This document shows, piece after piece, positions 17,068 through 26,326 of a stretch of 51,488 nt of DNA. The stretch lies in contig JANYDE010000092.1 in assembly GCA_025359915.1 (NCBI GenBank), positions 1-51,488 of the forward strand, read 5' to 3'. Below the pieces are notes generated by a model that was not told where the DNA came from, ran no database searches, and saw only the letters and a list, made by a program, of their open reading frames with translations. This DNA comes from Chamaesiphon sp. 336R_metabinner_41 (lineage in GTDB: Bacteria; Cyanobacteriota; Cyanobacteriia; Cyanobacteriales; Chamaesiphonaceae). A program made the translations under genes and the position numbers. How positions within the stretch are numbered: the stretch's first letter is position 1; each line of letters begins with the position of its first letter.

Positions 17068-19038
17068 AACTAAACTTTCCAACCAAGCTTGAAACATCAA
17101 AATATTCCACAGTGAATAACACCTGTCGAATTCTCCCGATAGGTGTTCTGTCCATAGTTGACGAACGGCTTGGACATTAAAAAAGCCTTCGCGTTGGAGT
17201 CGCTGCTCGTCGAGGAGTGCTTCCGCCCAATCTCGCAGTTCATTACGTAACCATAAATCGATCGGTACTCCAAAACCCATTTTAGGTCGATCGATTAACG
17301 TTTGGGGCACATACTGGTATAAGACTTGACGGAGTAGCCACTTACCTTTCCCGTCACGCACTTTCATCGACATGGGCAATTTCCAGGCAAATTCGACGAC
17401 TCGGCGATCGAGAAATGGTACCCTTGATTCTAGGCTGACACCCATTGCCGCTCGATCGACTTTCGCTAAAACATCATCAGGTAGGTACGTCATCGAATCG
17501 ACGTACATCATTTGGCTGGTGAAGTCTAGCTGCTGGAGCCAAGCGGGAGGATGAGTGAGAATGTTGTCTGGTTCGGTACTATTGAGGACGATTTGCTCGA
17601 CATCTTTGGTCAGCGACATCATTTGAGCATACAAATCTAATGGCCGTTTACTGCCGAGAAAATTGGCTAATAAATGCAGTCTAAAACCTTGTTGAGGCTG
17701 CTGTAAGCGGGGGACAACTTTGCCAATTTGACCGATAATCGAGTCCCATCGATCGGGTGAAACTGACAGTAGTAATTTAGCATAGACTTGCCGCATTCCT
17801 GACGGAATCCAGCCAATTTTCTCCCAAATCTTCTGTCCGGTAAAATAGCGACTATAGCCACAGAATAATTCATCGCCAGCATCCCCAGACAGACTGACAG
17901 TGACGTGTTCGCGGGTTAATTTCGACAATAAATAGGTCGGAATCTGCGATGCATCGGCGAAGGGTTCATCGTACAAAGTCGGGAGTTGGGGAATTACATC
18001 GATCGCGTCTTTGGGCGTGATATATAATTCAGTATGCTCAGTGCCTAAATGCTCCGCCACAGCTTTGGCATATTCCGCCTCATTATATTTAGTTTCGGTA
18101 AAGCCGATCGAGAAAGTTTTAATCGGGCGACTGGACTGAGTTTGCATCAGCGCGACAACAGTAGAAGAATCAATCCCTCCTGATAAAAATGCCCCCAGTG
18201 GCACATCCGCCACCATTTGCTCGTTAATTGTCTCGCGCAATAATTTGTCCAAATAGGCAATTCCTTCAACATCGCTACCCTGAAAGGGATCGCGCATCCC
18301 TTCTTCCACCACAGCTTGAAGATCCCAATAAGCGACAGGTTTCGCTTTCTGTGGTCGATTGCTGTCGCAGACGGCAAGCCGTTCGACTGGTACACTAATG
18401 ATCGTCCCTTGTGGTAACTTCTCAATCCCCACATAAATCGAATGAGGCGCGGGAATATAGCCATTTCGGACAAATAGAGCCAAAGCATTGCGATCTATCT
18501 CTCCGCGCCATTGTGGGTGCGCTACCAGAGCTTTTAGTTCCGACCCAAATAGCAACGTATCGCCAACCCAACCATAGTAGAGTGGTTTTTCACCCAATCT
18601 GTCGCGACACAGATGTAAAACTTGCTCCTGAATATCCCACAGCGCGAACGCAAACATCCCAATAAATCTGCCGACGGCGGCTGTCAGACCCCACTCAGAG
18701 ATCGCCGCCAACATTACTTCCGTATCGGAATGACCGTTAAACTGATGTCCGAGGAGACTTAATTCCGATCGTAACACGCCGAAGTTATAGATTTCGCCAT
18801 TAAACACCATTGCATATCGACCCTGTTGGGACAGCATCGGCTGCGCGCCACCAGGAGATAAATCGAGGATTGCCAAGCGGCGATGCCCCAAGGCGATACC
18901 AGCAGCAGGATCGATCCAAATGCCACTACTATCCGGCCCTCGTAATACTAAGGCATCTGTCATGGCGGTGACAATGCCATGACTCTGCTCCTGACTAATT
19001 TGAGAACCACGATGCCAATAACCAGCGATGCCGCACAT
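17059..19038 (-). CDS. asnB: Asparagine synthetase (glutamine-hydrolysing), AsnB type, 659 aa
   Basis: Class II glutamine amidotransferase. Cleaving the initiator Met exposes the nucleophilic Cys2 (MCGIAGYWHRG), which fixes the start at ATG 19038. A TTG two codons upstream would destroy this. The N-terminal glutaminase has RGPDSSG, GHRRLAI and FNGEIYN; the C-terminal synthetase has the PP-loop FLSGGIDSS and ESRVPFLD. Its position in an exopolysaccharide locus suggests it may amidate a uronic acid, such as the galacturonate made by the neighbouring epimerase, rather than make free asparagine. That role is inferred; the sequence alone fits asparagine synthesis. The C-terminal codons and stop lie in a heptamer repeat. 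Confidence 0.93.
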   Translation of the reverse strand: MCGIAGYWHRGSQISQEQSHGIVTAMTDALVLRGPDSSGIWIDPAAGIALGHRRLAILDLSPGGAQPMLSQQGRYAMVFNGEIYNFGVLRSELSLLGHQFNGHSDTEVMLAAISEWGLTAAVGRFIGMFAFALWDIQEQVLHLCRDRLGEKPLYYGWVGDTLLFGSELKALVAHPQWRGEIDRNALALFVRNGYIPAPHSIYVGIEKLPQGTIISVPVERLAVCDSNRPQKAKPVAYWDLQAVVEEGMRDPFQGSDVEGIAYLDKLLRETINEQMVADVPLGAFLSGGIDSSTVVALMQTQSSRPIKTFSIGFTETKYNEAEYAKAVAEHLGTEHTELYITPKDAIDVIPQLPTLYDEPFADASQIPTYLLSKLTREHVTVSLSGDAGDELFCGYSRYFTGQKIWEKIGWIPSGMRQVYAKLLLSVSPDRWDSIIGQIGKVVPRLQQPQQGFRLHLLANFLGSKRPLDLYAQMMSLTKDVEQIVLNSTEPDNILTHPPAWLQQLDFTSQMMYVDSMTYLPDDVLAKVDRAAMGVSLESRVPFLDRRVVEFAWKLPMSMKVRDGKGKWLLRQVLYQYVPQTLIDRPKMGFGVPIDLWLRNELRDWAEALLDEQRLQREGFFNVQAVRQLWTEHLSGEFDRCYSLWNILMFQAWLESLVDN

Positions 19039-19076
19039 AAGCAATTAAAGAGAAAGGTAGATGTTTTTGGGAGTGT

Positions 19077-19100
19077 GGGGGACTGGGGGACTGGGGAACT
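19077..19100. repeat. Octamer tandem repeat GGGGGACT x2-3
   Basis: GGGGGACT, GGGGGACT and GGGGAACT stand head to tail in the gap between asnB and the polymerase gene. A C-rich stretch (ccctttcccccttatt) follows. No gene is present here. Confidence 0.5.
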
Positions 19101-19136
19101 AGGAGATACATTTACCCTTTTCCCTTTCCCCCTTAT

Positions 19137-20549
19137 TTACTCGTTCGGAGGTAGCAACGGACGATTGTTGCGAGGAGGGAGATTTCGTCGAGTACGTCTT
19201 GGTGGTAAAGTCGATTCACTAGGCGGTAATAGCCGCTGCTCTGGCGTTGTGCCAATCGCTCGAATGTTCCGCGCTGGTGGTAAAATCATTCGTCCATTGG
19301 TGGGTGCTTGTGCCATGCGGAAATTATCAGCCGAGTATTTGAGGTACCATTTTTCACTAGTATTCATCGCGGCTAATAAGGCAAACATCGAGAGAATGTA
19401 CCTCTCCTCCAAAACGTTGTGGCTAAAGATGCCCCACAAAGTCATAAAAACAGCGAAACACACAATCTGGACAGTAGGTTGACCTTTATTTCGCCAGACG
19501 ACGGCTAAGATTGCTCCAGGCAAAAACAGAATACCAATGATCCCATGATCTGCCATGTAGAACAGATACATGTTGTGGGTGGATACGTCAGAAACAGTCC
19601 ACTTATAAGTTGATGCCAATCCATTACCCCAATAGGGGTGATTGCTAAACAGGATAAAAGCATAGCCGACTACCGCTTTTCGCTCCTTGGCAGAATCATC
19701 CTCCAGGGAAGGATTTTGAAACTGTTCTAGTCGATCTAAAACGTCCCAACTGGCTCCATCAGATCCGCCAAAATAATCGGCAATTAGCTTGATGGGATTG
19801 ATTAATGCTAATGCTATAACTAAGACAAATACCGATGCAACTACTGTCCGTCTTCTTTCGGAGAGTACTTTGGCAATCGTCAAAAATAATGTACAGAGCA
19901 GCCAGCCTAAGATCGAACCTCGCGAAAATGTCGCACCGACACCCGCAAGGACAAAGAACATGTAGAACCAGCGGAACTCTTTCTTGATTACATCAATGGT
20001 AAATATTAATCCCAAGATCAATGCGCAACCTGCTTTGTTGGGATTGATATAAAATCCGGCGGGACGACCAGTATTTAGCTCGCTAAAGAATTTAGGAACG
20101 GCCAGTTCGTAGAAGTCCGTAGCCACTGACATTACAACTACGACGATGATGGCATATTTAATATGTTTTAAGTTTTTTTGCTCGTACAGAATGTACATCA
20201 AGCAAATGAACATAATCGAGGTAATTCTGAGCTTGAATTCCTTCATTGCGGCTTCATCACCATTGATTGTTGCTAATGAAAGCATCGATATCAATGCGTA
20301 GAAAAGCATCCACAGTACTAGTGGCTTGGGGATGGTCTTAATTTTTGGGAAAAATGGGATAGCTAAGAAAACAAAAGCCCAAATCCATATGAGTGGAAGT
20401 ACCGGAAGAATACCTGCTGTAAACAGGTAGTCAGGAAGATCTGAGAAAAACAAAAATGTTGCAACTATCGATAAAATATATTGATATCGATCGAGAAAAT
20501 CTTGCAGCTTGTTTCTTTGAGGTTTGAGTTGAAATAGGGTGAGTGACAT
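19137..20549 (-). CDS. O-antigen ligase/polymerase (Wzy-like) family membrane protein, 470 aa
   Basis: An inner-membrane protein with about ten hydrophobic helices. A large loop (about residues 255-325) follows the helix LINPIKLIADYFGG and contains RLEQFQNPSLEDD, the Arg/Glu-rich region typical of the Wzy_C (O-antigen ligase) domain; SNHPYWGNGLAST and DVSTHNMYLFYMADHG follow. The role would be polymerising polysaccharide units or ligating them to a carrier in the periplasm. The last about 60 residues are not membrane-like. They are Pro/Arg-rich with five LPP tripeptides (ILPPARN, RLLPPSE, TLPPRR, NLPPRN, LLPPNE). That tail is unusual for the family and may be a low-complexity linker or binding segment. 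Which of polymerase or ligase is correct cannot be decided. Confidence 0.88.
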   Translation of the reverse strand: MSLTLFQLKPQRNKLQDFLDRYQYILSIVATFLFFSDLPDYLFTAGILPVLPLIWIWAFVFLAIPFFPKIKTIPKPLVLWMLFYALISMLSLATINGDEAAMKEFKLRITSIMFICLMYILYEQKNLKHIKYAIIVVVVMSVATDFYELAVPKFFSELNTGRPAGFYINPNKAGCALILGLIFTIDVIKKEFRWFYMFFVLAGVGATFSRGSILGWLLCTLFLTIAKVLSERRRTVVASVFVLVIALALINPIKLIADYFGGSDGASWDVLDRLEQFQNPSLEDDSAKERKAVVGYAFILFSNHPYWGNGLASTYKWTVSDVSTHNMYLFYMADHGIIGILFLPGAILAVVWRNKGQPTVQIVCFAVFMTLWGIFSHNVLEERYILSMFALLAAMNTSEKWYLKYSADNFRMAQAPTNGRMILPPARNIRAIGTTPEQRLLPPSESTLPPRRTRRNLPPRNNRPLLPPNE

Positions 20550-20954
20550 ATTGATTGTTTGCGAAAGCTATAAGTTCAAATATCTTGAATTTATATTGAA
20601 ATAGTTGTCGATCTTTTTTAAGTATCCCTTCGATCGCATATTTTCAAAAAGAAGCTGTACCTGCTTTTGACCATTAGTATTTTTTCCATAAGAGAAGATT
20701 TAATTTTATGCTTTAATTTTATTGAAATTTAGATATTATACCGCCGACCTATTCTAGCCAATTTAATGGCAGCAAGGCATCCGCTAAATGATGCAACATC
20801 AATATTTAAGGTTATTTTAAATACTTCCGAGACTGCTTGTAAGTTAGAAATAGACGGAAATAGTAGCACGGAGTGAATCAAGGCATGATTTCAGCAGCAC
20901 AGCAACTTACATCAATAGAGTACCCAATTGGCAACTAAAAAATGATACTCGCGC
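20550..20954. other. 405-bp intergenic region upstream of the polymerase gene
   Basis: No gene is supported here. The region is AT-rich, with a promoter-like TATAAT on the minus strand (given separately). The only start-stop pair worth noting is a 17-codon plus-strand frame at 20885 that lacks any recognisable product. Confidence 0.4.
20735..20761 (-). promoter_or_regulatory. Putative sigma70-type promoter of the polymerase gene
   Basis: On the minus strand TATAAT occupies 20740-20735. TTGGCT lies at 20761-20756 with a short 15-nt spacer; the alternative AATTGG gives 17. The leader to the ATG at 20549 would be about 180 nt. The -10 is perfect but the -35 is weak. Confidence 0.35.
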
Positions 20955-21785
20955 TCAAACTGAAGGTCGAAATAGGTGATGATGTTGAGGATGATATAGC
21001 TGCGAACGATAAGACATTGGCACATCTCGTTTCTGGCTATGGATTTGAGCTAATGCTGGACTGATGATATACATTGTCGTTCGGATGAGACTTTCTCTTG
21101 CTGTCACCACTGACATCTCCGTGAGGGGTACTACCCAGATTTGCTCATCTTCCCAGCCAACCCGGAAACAAATAGCTACTAGCGTCTCTGGGGGGTAATG
21201 CTGAAGTAATTTCGCTTGAGCTATTGCCACATGACGAGCTGCTAAATAAAGACATAAACTCGATTGATGTGCTGCTAAACTAGCTAGGTCTTCAGCAGTA
21301 GGCACAGCAGAAGCTCTACCTGTCGGACGAGTCAGGATAATCGTCTGCACAAGTTCAGGAACGGTAAGTTCGACTTGGAGCTTGGCTGCTGCTGCTTGGA
21401 AAGCACTAATTCCTGGTACTAATTCGACGGCAATATTTGCAGATTTTAGAGCCTGGATTTGCTCGGTAATGGCACTATAGAGTGTCAAATCTCCTGAATG
21501 CAATCGAGCAATAGTTAGACCTGCTTGTACTCGATCGACGATCGTTGCTACAATTTGTTCGAGTGTTTGGTGACTGGTTTTGACAATCTCTGCATCTGGG
21601 CGAGTATGCTGTAAGATCCGATCGGGAATAAGTGAATCAGCATACAAAATCACCTCAGCAGTGGCAATGATTCTTTGTCCTTTGACAGTTAATAAATCGG
21701 GATCTCCAGGTCCAACCCCGATTATGTATACTTGGGGAATCGATTGATGTGATTTTAGTAATTTAATATTATTATTTTCATCCAT
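20955..21785 (-). CDS. cobM: Precorrin-4 C11-methyltransferase, CobM, 276 aa
   Basis: A SAM-dependent methyltransferase of cobalamin corrin-ring synthesis. The family signature VYIIGVGPGDPDLLTVKG is at the N-terminus. HSGDLTLYSAI, VELVPGISAFQAAAA, and TRPTGRASAVPTAEDLASLA (typical of CobM/CbiF) follow, with IRTTMYIISPAL near the end. Length is about 20 above the usual 255, at the C-terminus. It begins at ATG 21785. It stands between exopolysaccharide genes with no other cobalamin gene in the window, so its placement looks incidental. Confidence 0.92.
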   Translation of the reverse strand: MDENNNIKLLKSHQSIPQVYIIGVGPGDPDLLTVKGQRIIATAEVILYADSLIPDRILQHTRPDAEIVKTSHQTLEQIVATIVDRVQAGLTIARLHSGDLTLYSAITEQIQALKSANIAVELVPGISAFQAAAAKLQVELTVPELVQTIILTRPTGRASAVPTAEDLASLAAHQSSLCLYLAARHVAIAQAKLLQHYPPETLVAICFRVGWEDEQIWVVPLTEMSVVTARESLIRTTMYIISPALAQIHSQKRDVPMSYRSQLYHPQHHHLFRPSV

Positions 21786-21851
21786 CTGCCTATTCTAGTC
21801 TCCTGAGATATTTACCGGACTATTGATCGCATTCTAATCAACAGTAGCTAA

Positions 21852-22979
21852 CTAATTGTAGATAAATTGCTCGATGTTTTCTCTGAGTCTTAAGCCTGTT
21901 TTTTTCCAGGTATACGTATTCCACAAAAATTGATGTCCATAGGATCCGAAATCCTTACATTTTTCGGGAGACTCAATTAAAGCGAGCAATTTTTCGGCTA
22001 ATTGTTGTGGATTATCTGGTTCGACAATATATCCATTTTTACCACCAATCACAAACTCCGGTATTGCCCCGATATTAGTGGCGACAATTGGTAATTTGTG
22101 TGCCATTGCTTCAAGGAAGACAATACCAAAAGGTTCTAATCTAGTCGGAAGACAAAATACAGAAGCTTTCTTAAAATATTCAGATACCTCTACTAATGGA
22201 ACTTTGCCAACAACATTACAGTTGGGAATATCTAATACAGGTGTACAACCCAAAATATCTAGACTTGCATTGGGGAGTCTTTCTAAGACTATTTTAAAGG
22301 CTTCGGCGAGAACTGGACCACCCTTTCTTTCCCAATCAATGCCTACAAATAATATATTCATATTAGCATATCGGAGATCGTCAAATACCTCATCCTCAGC
22401 TACAGAAACGTTTGCACCACCATTCACGCAAAGAACTTTACCCGAGTCGCAAGCATAATCGTTAATGATGGAGTTGGCGATATTGGTGCTCATCGTGAAA
22501 TTCATTGTTGCATTATGATAAATATCTTTTTCACATTCCAGCCATAAGTCGGAAGGTAAGTTGGATTTATTAAATCCAGGATATCTGAGATTTGCCCGTG
22601 CGGTATGATCGGTATAGAGAAAATGAGGTATCCCCTCAATACTCGCATCGAAAAAAGATTGGGTTTGAAATGTAAATAAGTAATCTCGATCTACTAATCT
22701 CTTGGCGAGAGATTGTTTGATGCGATCAAAGAAATAATTTGTAAATGCTTGCTTCCCAATCATCGTCTCCTTGTGATAGAGGATTTCTGTTCCATATTCT
22801 CTAAAAGAATTGAATATGGTCATTAAATCTTCATCATCAACTAATTCTGAGAAAATATCGACTACTTCTATTTCAAAATCTTGAAATTCTTCTGTCAAAA
22901 TCCCCAACATCATTGCATTGATGTGTGAAAAATTTCCATTTTTGATGAATGCTACCTTTCTCTTGTTATTTATCATCAT
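21852..22979 (-). CDS. Glycosyltransferase family 4, 375 aa
   Basis: A GT4-type enzyme, more divergent than the three others in the window. The N-terminal half is unusual, with long acidic stretches (VVDIFSELVDDEDL) and no typical GGAE loop. The C-terminal half is standard: FVGIDWERKGGP, and the EX7E motif in RLEPFGIVFLEAMAHK. Its sequence fits groups that transfer sugars to lipids or polysaccharides; the substrate is unknown. The gene begins at ATG 22979 (a second ATG follows directly), 164 bp from sbcC, and is likely the first of the polysaccharide genes on this strand. Confidence 0.9.
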   Translation of the reverse strand: MMINNKRKVAFIKNGNFSHINAMMLGILTEEFQDFEIEVVDIFSELVDDEDLMTIFNSFREYGTEILYHKETMIGKQAFTNYFFDRIKQSLAKRLVDRDYLFTFQTQSFFDASIEGIPHFLYTDHTARANLRYPGFNKSNLPSDLWLECEKDIYHNATMNFTMSTNIANSIINDYACDSGKVLCVNGGANVSVAEDEVFDDLRYANMNILFVGIDWERKGGPVLAEAFKIVLERLPNASLDILGCTPVLDIPNCNVVGKVPLVEVSEYFKKASVFCLPTRLEPFGIVFLEAMAHKLPIVATNIGAIPEFVIGGKNGYIVEPDNPQQLAEKLLALIESPEKCKDFGSYGHQFLWNTYTWKKTGLRLRENIEQFIYN

Positions 22980-23143
22980 TGGATAGTACTATTTAATCGT
23001 TGCTGGAGCCTCTCCTCAGGAGAATCGTATATTAGCTTACCCAAATCGTCGATTAAAACTATCAGTAGTTTTGGAGATGGGATCGAAAAGTGTGGTCTTG
23101 GGATTTCCATGCGATAGCAACTTTTCAAGACAGTTTGGCTAAA

Positions 23144-26100
23144 TTAACTAATGACCTGAATCTGCGAACCTTTAGTTGTTTTATGTACTTCGATTCTAGT
23201 TTGAAAAGCTTCTCGAAACTGAGGCATATGTGTAACAGCGAGAATGCAAGCAAAGTCGGCAGAAATGGCATTAATTGCGGCAATTAGTCGATCGCATCCT
23301 TCGCGATCTTGGGTGCCAAATCCTTCATCAACAATTAGCATCTGTAAGGGGGTACCAGCGCGTTGTGAGAGCAGTTTGGCGAGGGCGAGGCGGATGGAGA
23401 AGTTAATCCGAAAAGCTTCGCCGCCAGAGTATGTTTCGTAAGATCTGGTACCATTTGCATCGCCAATGAGGATATCTAATGTATCGATGAACTTAGCATT
23501 TTTGATATTTGCTTTTTTGACGCGGCTGGCTTTGGTGGCTTTTTGGGTAATAAATTGAACGTGAAATTGATTGTTGCTGAGTTTGGAGAGGATTTGATTA
23601 CTTTCGGCTTCGAGCTGGGGTAAGATATTTTCAATCACTAGGGCTTGAATCCCATTTTTACCAAAGGCTTTACCGAGTTCGTCGTAGATTTTTTGCTGTT
23701 GTTTATAGGTGTTTAGTTGCTGTTCTTGCGATCGCAGTTGTGTCTGGATTTGATTGAGTTGGGTCAGTTGTTGTGATAGACTACCTAGGACAGAGAGATT
23801 GGTATCTAACTGTTGACGACGCTCGGCTAGTTGTTGTTCGATCGATCCAATTGCATCATCATTATCAGGAATTTTTTCAAACTCGATCCTAATTCGATCG
23901 ATCTCCAGTTTAGCTTGTCCGCGATCGATTAAGTTCTGTCGATCATTATTTTCTAATATTTCGATCCGTTCTAGTAGTTGTGGCTGGGTTTGTTTTGCTT
24001 GTTGGACTTCCTGGTATTGGAGCTGAATCGACTGAGATTGACGGAGATTAGTAGATACGAGATCGTGTGCGGATCGATCGTATCCTAGTTCTTTGATTTG
24101 TCGCTCTATTTCTATTATTTCTATTCTTAACTCGGAATCATTCTGAAGTCGATCAATCTGCTGTTGCGTTGTAGTTATTTTTAGTTCTAACTGACTTTTT
24201 TGTCCAATTAATTGTTTCTGTTTACGTTCGGCATCCTTAATTCGTTCTTGTTTAATTTCTGCCCATCGCAACTTATCGACATCACCTCGCGCTAGAGCAT
24301 GATTCTGTTCGCTATATTGAATGGTTGCTAATTTAGCTTCCAATTCTATTAATTGAGACTGCAACTCACTGGCATAACTCTTCGACTCGATCGCTAATTC
24401 AATCGTATCTTTTTCAATCCCAATTTCTTGGAGACTAATCTGGAGTTCTGAGATCGAATCTAATTGAGCTTGCAACTTACCCCTTTGTTCTAGTAAGCTC
24501 TCATATCCCGTGACTTCAGCTCCTAACTGTTCGTATTCAGCCAGCAGAACTTTACGTTCTTGACTATAACGAGAATGTTCCTCTTGAGTGGCTGAAATTT
24601 GTTGCTCGATATTCTCTCGTTCGCTTTTAGCATTAGTTAAAATCTGTTGCCAATGAGCCTCATCTAAATCCGAATCACACAATGGACAACTAGCCCCAGG
24701 AATTTCTAATAGCTCCAACTTTCGATCCAGTTCGATTAATTGTCGCTGATAATTATGGGTGTCTGCTTCCAACCGACTGAGATTATCTTTTTTACCTAAT
24801 CCTTTTTCTTTGACTCTACCTTGATAAACCTTTTTATGGTCTAACTCGATAATTTTAGCATCTAATAATTTAAGTCGATCGACTAATGTTGGATATTCAG
24901 CAGCTTTAAGATTAACCTGCTGCTCTCGCAAGATTAGCTCATTTAGTTTAGCCTGAATTTTTGCCGTCTCTTGATCGATCTTTCCCCCTAACAAAACTCG
25001 ATCCTGCTGGAGTGGTAATACCTCTAGTTGCAACCGATCTAATTCCGTCAATCGCTGACGACACAATTGCAATTCGGCGACACCTTTACTGACATCACCA
25101 ACAGTAGCCAGCACCTCGATTAATTCCTGCTCTTGCTGAATCGTCAACGCTAATTCAGCCTGACTTTTACCTAGTGTCAATTTCAAATCCTGAGTTTCTC
25201 GATCCAATTGCTGCTGTAACTTTTGCTGCTTAATCTGAGCTAATCTGTCGGCATCAAACTTACGATCTAAAACCTCTAATTGCTGCTGTAAATCGAGATA
25301 AGCTTGATATGCCGTCGAAATCTCATCCGCCCGATTTAATAAACCATCTAGCCGATTTTTATCCGTCGTAATTACCTGAAGATCTGCTTGGATTTGGATC
25401 GCGGCTTGGACTAATTCTCGATCGCGTTTTTGCTCCCAATTTAACTGCTGTTGCCACGTCTCCCGCTGCCTAACAACAACCTTTAAACCTTCTAACTCCT
25501 TCTCTTCAAGAGTCTGAATCAGTTGCAACCCGTCGATCTCAATCTTCACCTCATCTCGCTGCTGAGTAATTCCCTCCAGCTCCGCCAACTGTAGCAGATC
25601 TCCCGCCAAACTATCCGTCAAAACCTCAGCCTGAAGCTTATATTGCTTCGCGGTATCCTTCGCTCGATCGGCCAACTGCTCATATCGATCGAGCTTCAAT
25701 AAATCTGCTAAAATCTGTTTACGATCCGCTGGCTTTTTGAGCATAAACTCATCAGCCCTTCCCTGACGTAAATAAGCCGAATTAATAAAAGTATCGTAAT
25801 CAATTTTCAGATACTCATCAATCAGCGATTGAGTCGCCCGAATCCCCCTTTGAGTAATCGTGCGAAATCCCTCCCCACCCGTCTGAATCTGAAACTCCAA
25901 ACCCCCACTTCCATCCCGCTGACGACTGCGAATAATCCGATAAATCGCCCCATGTATCTTGAAGGTGAAATCCACCCGCACATCCATCGCCCCAGTACTA
26001 ATCGCATCATCCTCACTAACTGCTCGGCATTGCCCCCAAATCGCCCAGGTAATCCCCTCCAACAGCGATGACTTCCCAGCACCATTAGCACCGCAAATAC

Positions 26101-26182
26101 AAGCCGTGTGCAGCCCAGAGAAGTCCAAACTAGCCTCTGTATAACTAAGAAAATTCTTAAGCGATAGATGGATAGGAATCAT
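23144..26182 (-). CDS. sbcC: Exonuclease SbcC/Rad50-like ATPase, 1012 aa
   Basis: The ATPase subunit of the SbcCD (Mre11-Rad50-like) nuclease complex that cleaves DNA hairpins and blocked ends. Walker A GANGAGKS is at residues 31-38. A Q-loop/AYLRQGRADEF segment follows. Long heptad-rich coiled coils flank the zinc hook CPLC (in GASCPLCDSDLDEAHW). The C-terminal lobe has the ABC signature YSGGEAFRINF, Walker B LIVDEGFGTQDREG and a D-loop. Length is normal. No sbcD (Mre11) partner is in the window, so that gene must lie elsewhere. It is divergent to dacB with a short intergenic gap. Confidence 0.95.
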   Translation of the reverse strand: MIPIHLSLKNFLSYTEASLDFSGLHTACICGANGAGKSSLLEGITWAIWGQCRAVSEDDAISTGAMDVRVDFTFKIHGAIYRIIRSRQRDGSGGLEFQIQTGGEGFRTITQRGIRATQSLIDEYLKIDYDTFINSAYLRQGRADEFMLKKPADRKQILADLLKLDRYEQLADRAKDTAKQYKLQAEVLTDSLAGDLLQLAELEGITQQRDEVKIEIDGLQLIQTLEEKELEGLKVVVRQRETWQQQLNWEQKRDRELVQAAIQIQADLQVITTDKNRLDGLLNRADEISTAYQAYLDLQQQLEVLDRKFDADRLAQIKQQKLQQQLDRETQDLKLTLGKSQAELALTIQQEQELIEVLATVGDVSKGVAELQLCRQRLTELDRLQLEVLPLQQDRVLLGGKIDQETAKIQAKLNELILREQQVNLKAAEYPTLVDRLKLLDAKIIELDHKKVYQGRVKEKGLGKKDNLSRLEADTHNYQRQLIELDRKLELLEIPGASCPLCDSDLDEAHWQQILTNAKSERENIEQQISATQEEHSRYSQERKVLLAEYEQLGAEVTGYESLLEQRGKLQAQLDSISELQISLQEIGIEKDTIELAIESKSYASELQSQLIELEAKLATIQYSEQNHALARGDVDKLRWAEIKQERIKDAERKQKQLIGQKSQLELKITTTQQQIDRLQNDSELRIEIIEIERQIKELGYDRSAHDLVSTNLRQSQSIQLQYQEVQQAKQTQPQLLERIEILENNDRQNLIDRGQAKLEIDRIRIEFEKIPDNDDAIGSIEQQLAERRQQLDTNLSVLGSLSQQLTQLNQIQTQLRSQEQQLNTYKQQQKIYDELGKAFGKNGIQALVIENILPQLEAESNQILSKLSNNQFHVQFITQKATKASRVKKANIKNAKFIDTLDILIGDANGTRSYETYSGGEAFRINFSIRLALAKLLSQRAGTPLQMLIVDEGFGTQDREGCDRLIAAINAISADFACILAVTHMPQFREAFQTRIEVHKTTKGSQIQVIS

Positions 26183-26326
26183 ATTCTATATCGAAGAGTT
26201 TGGGGCTATTAGGCTATTTGTCTCCATCTTATTCTAAAACATCTGTACTGATTTAACCTGCGACTACAGAAAAAGTTAAACCACCATGTAGACTGAGAAG
26301 TGAAAAATTGGGTAACAGTCTACAGT

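Noticed and set aside
20885-20938. A 17-codon frame preceded by GGAG
   Set aside because: Too short, and no known peptide or regulatory leader is recognisable.
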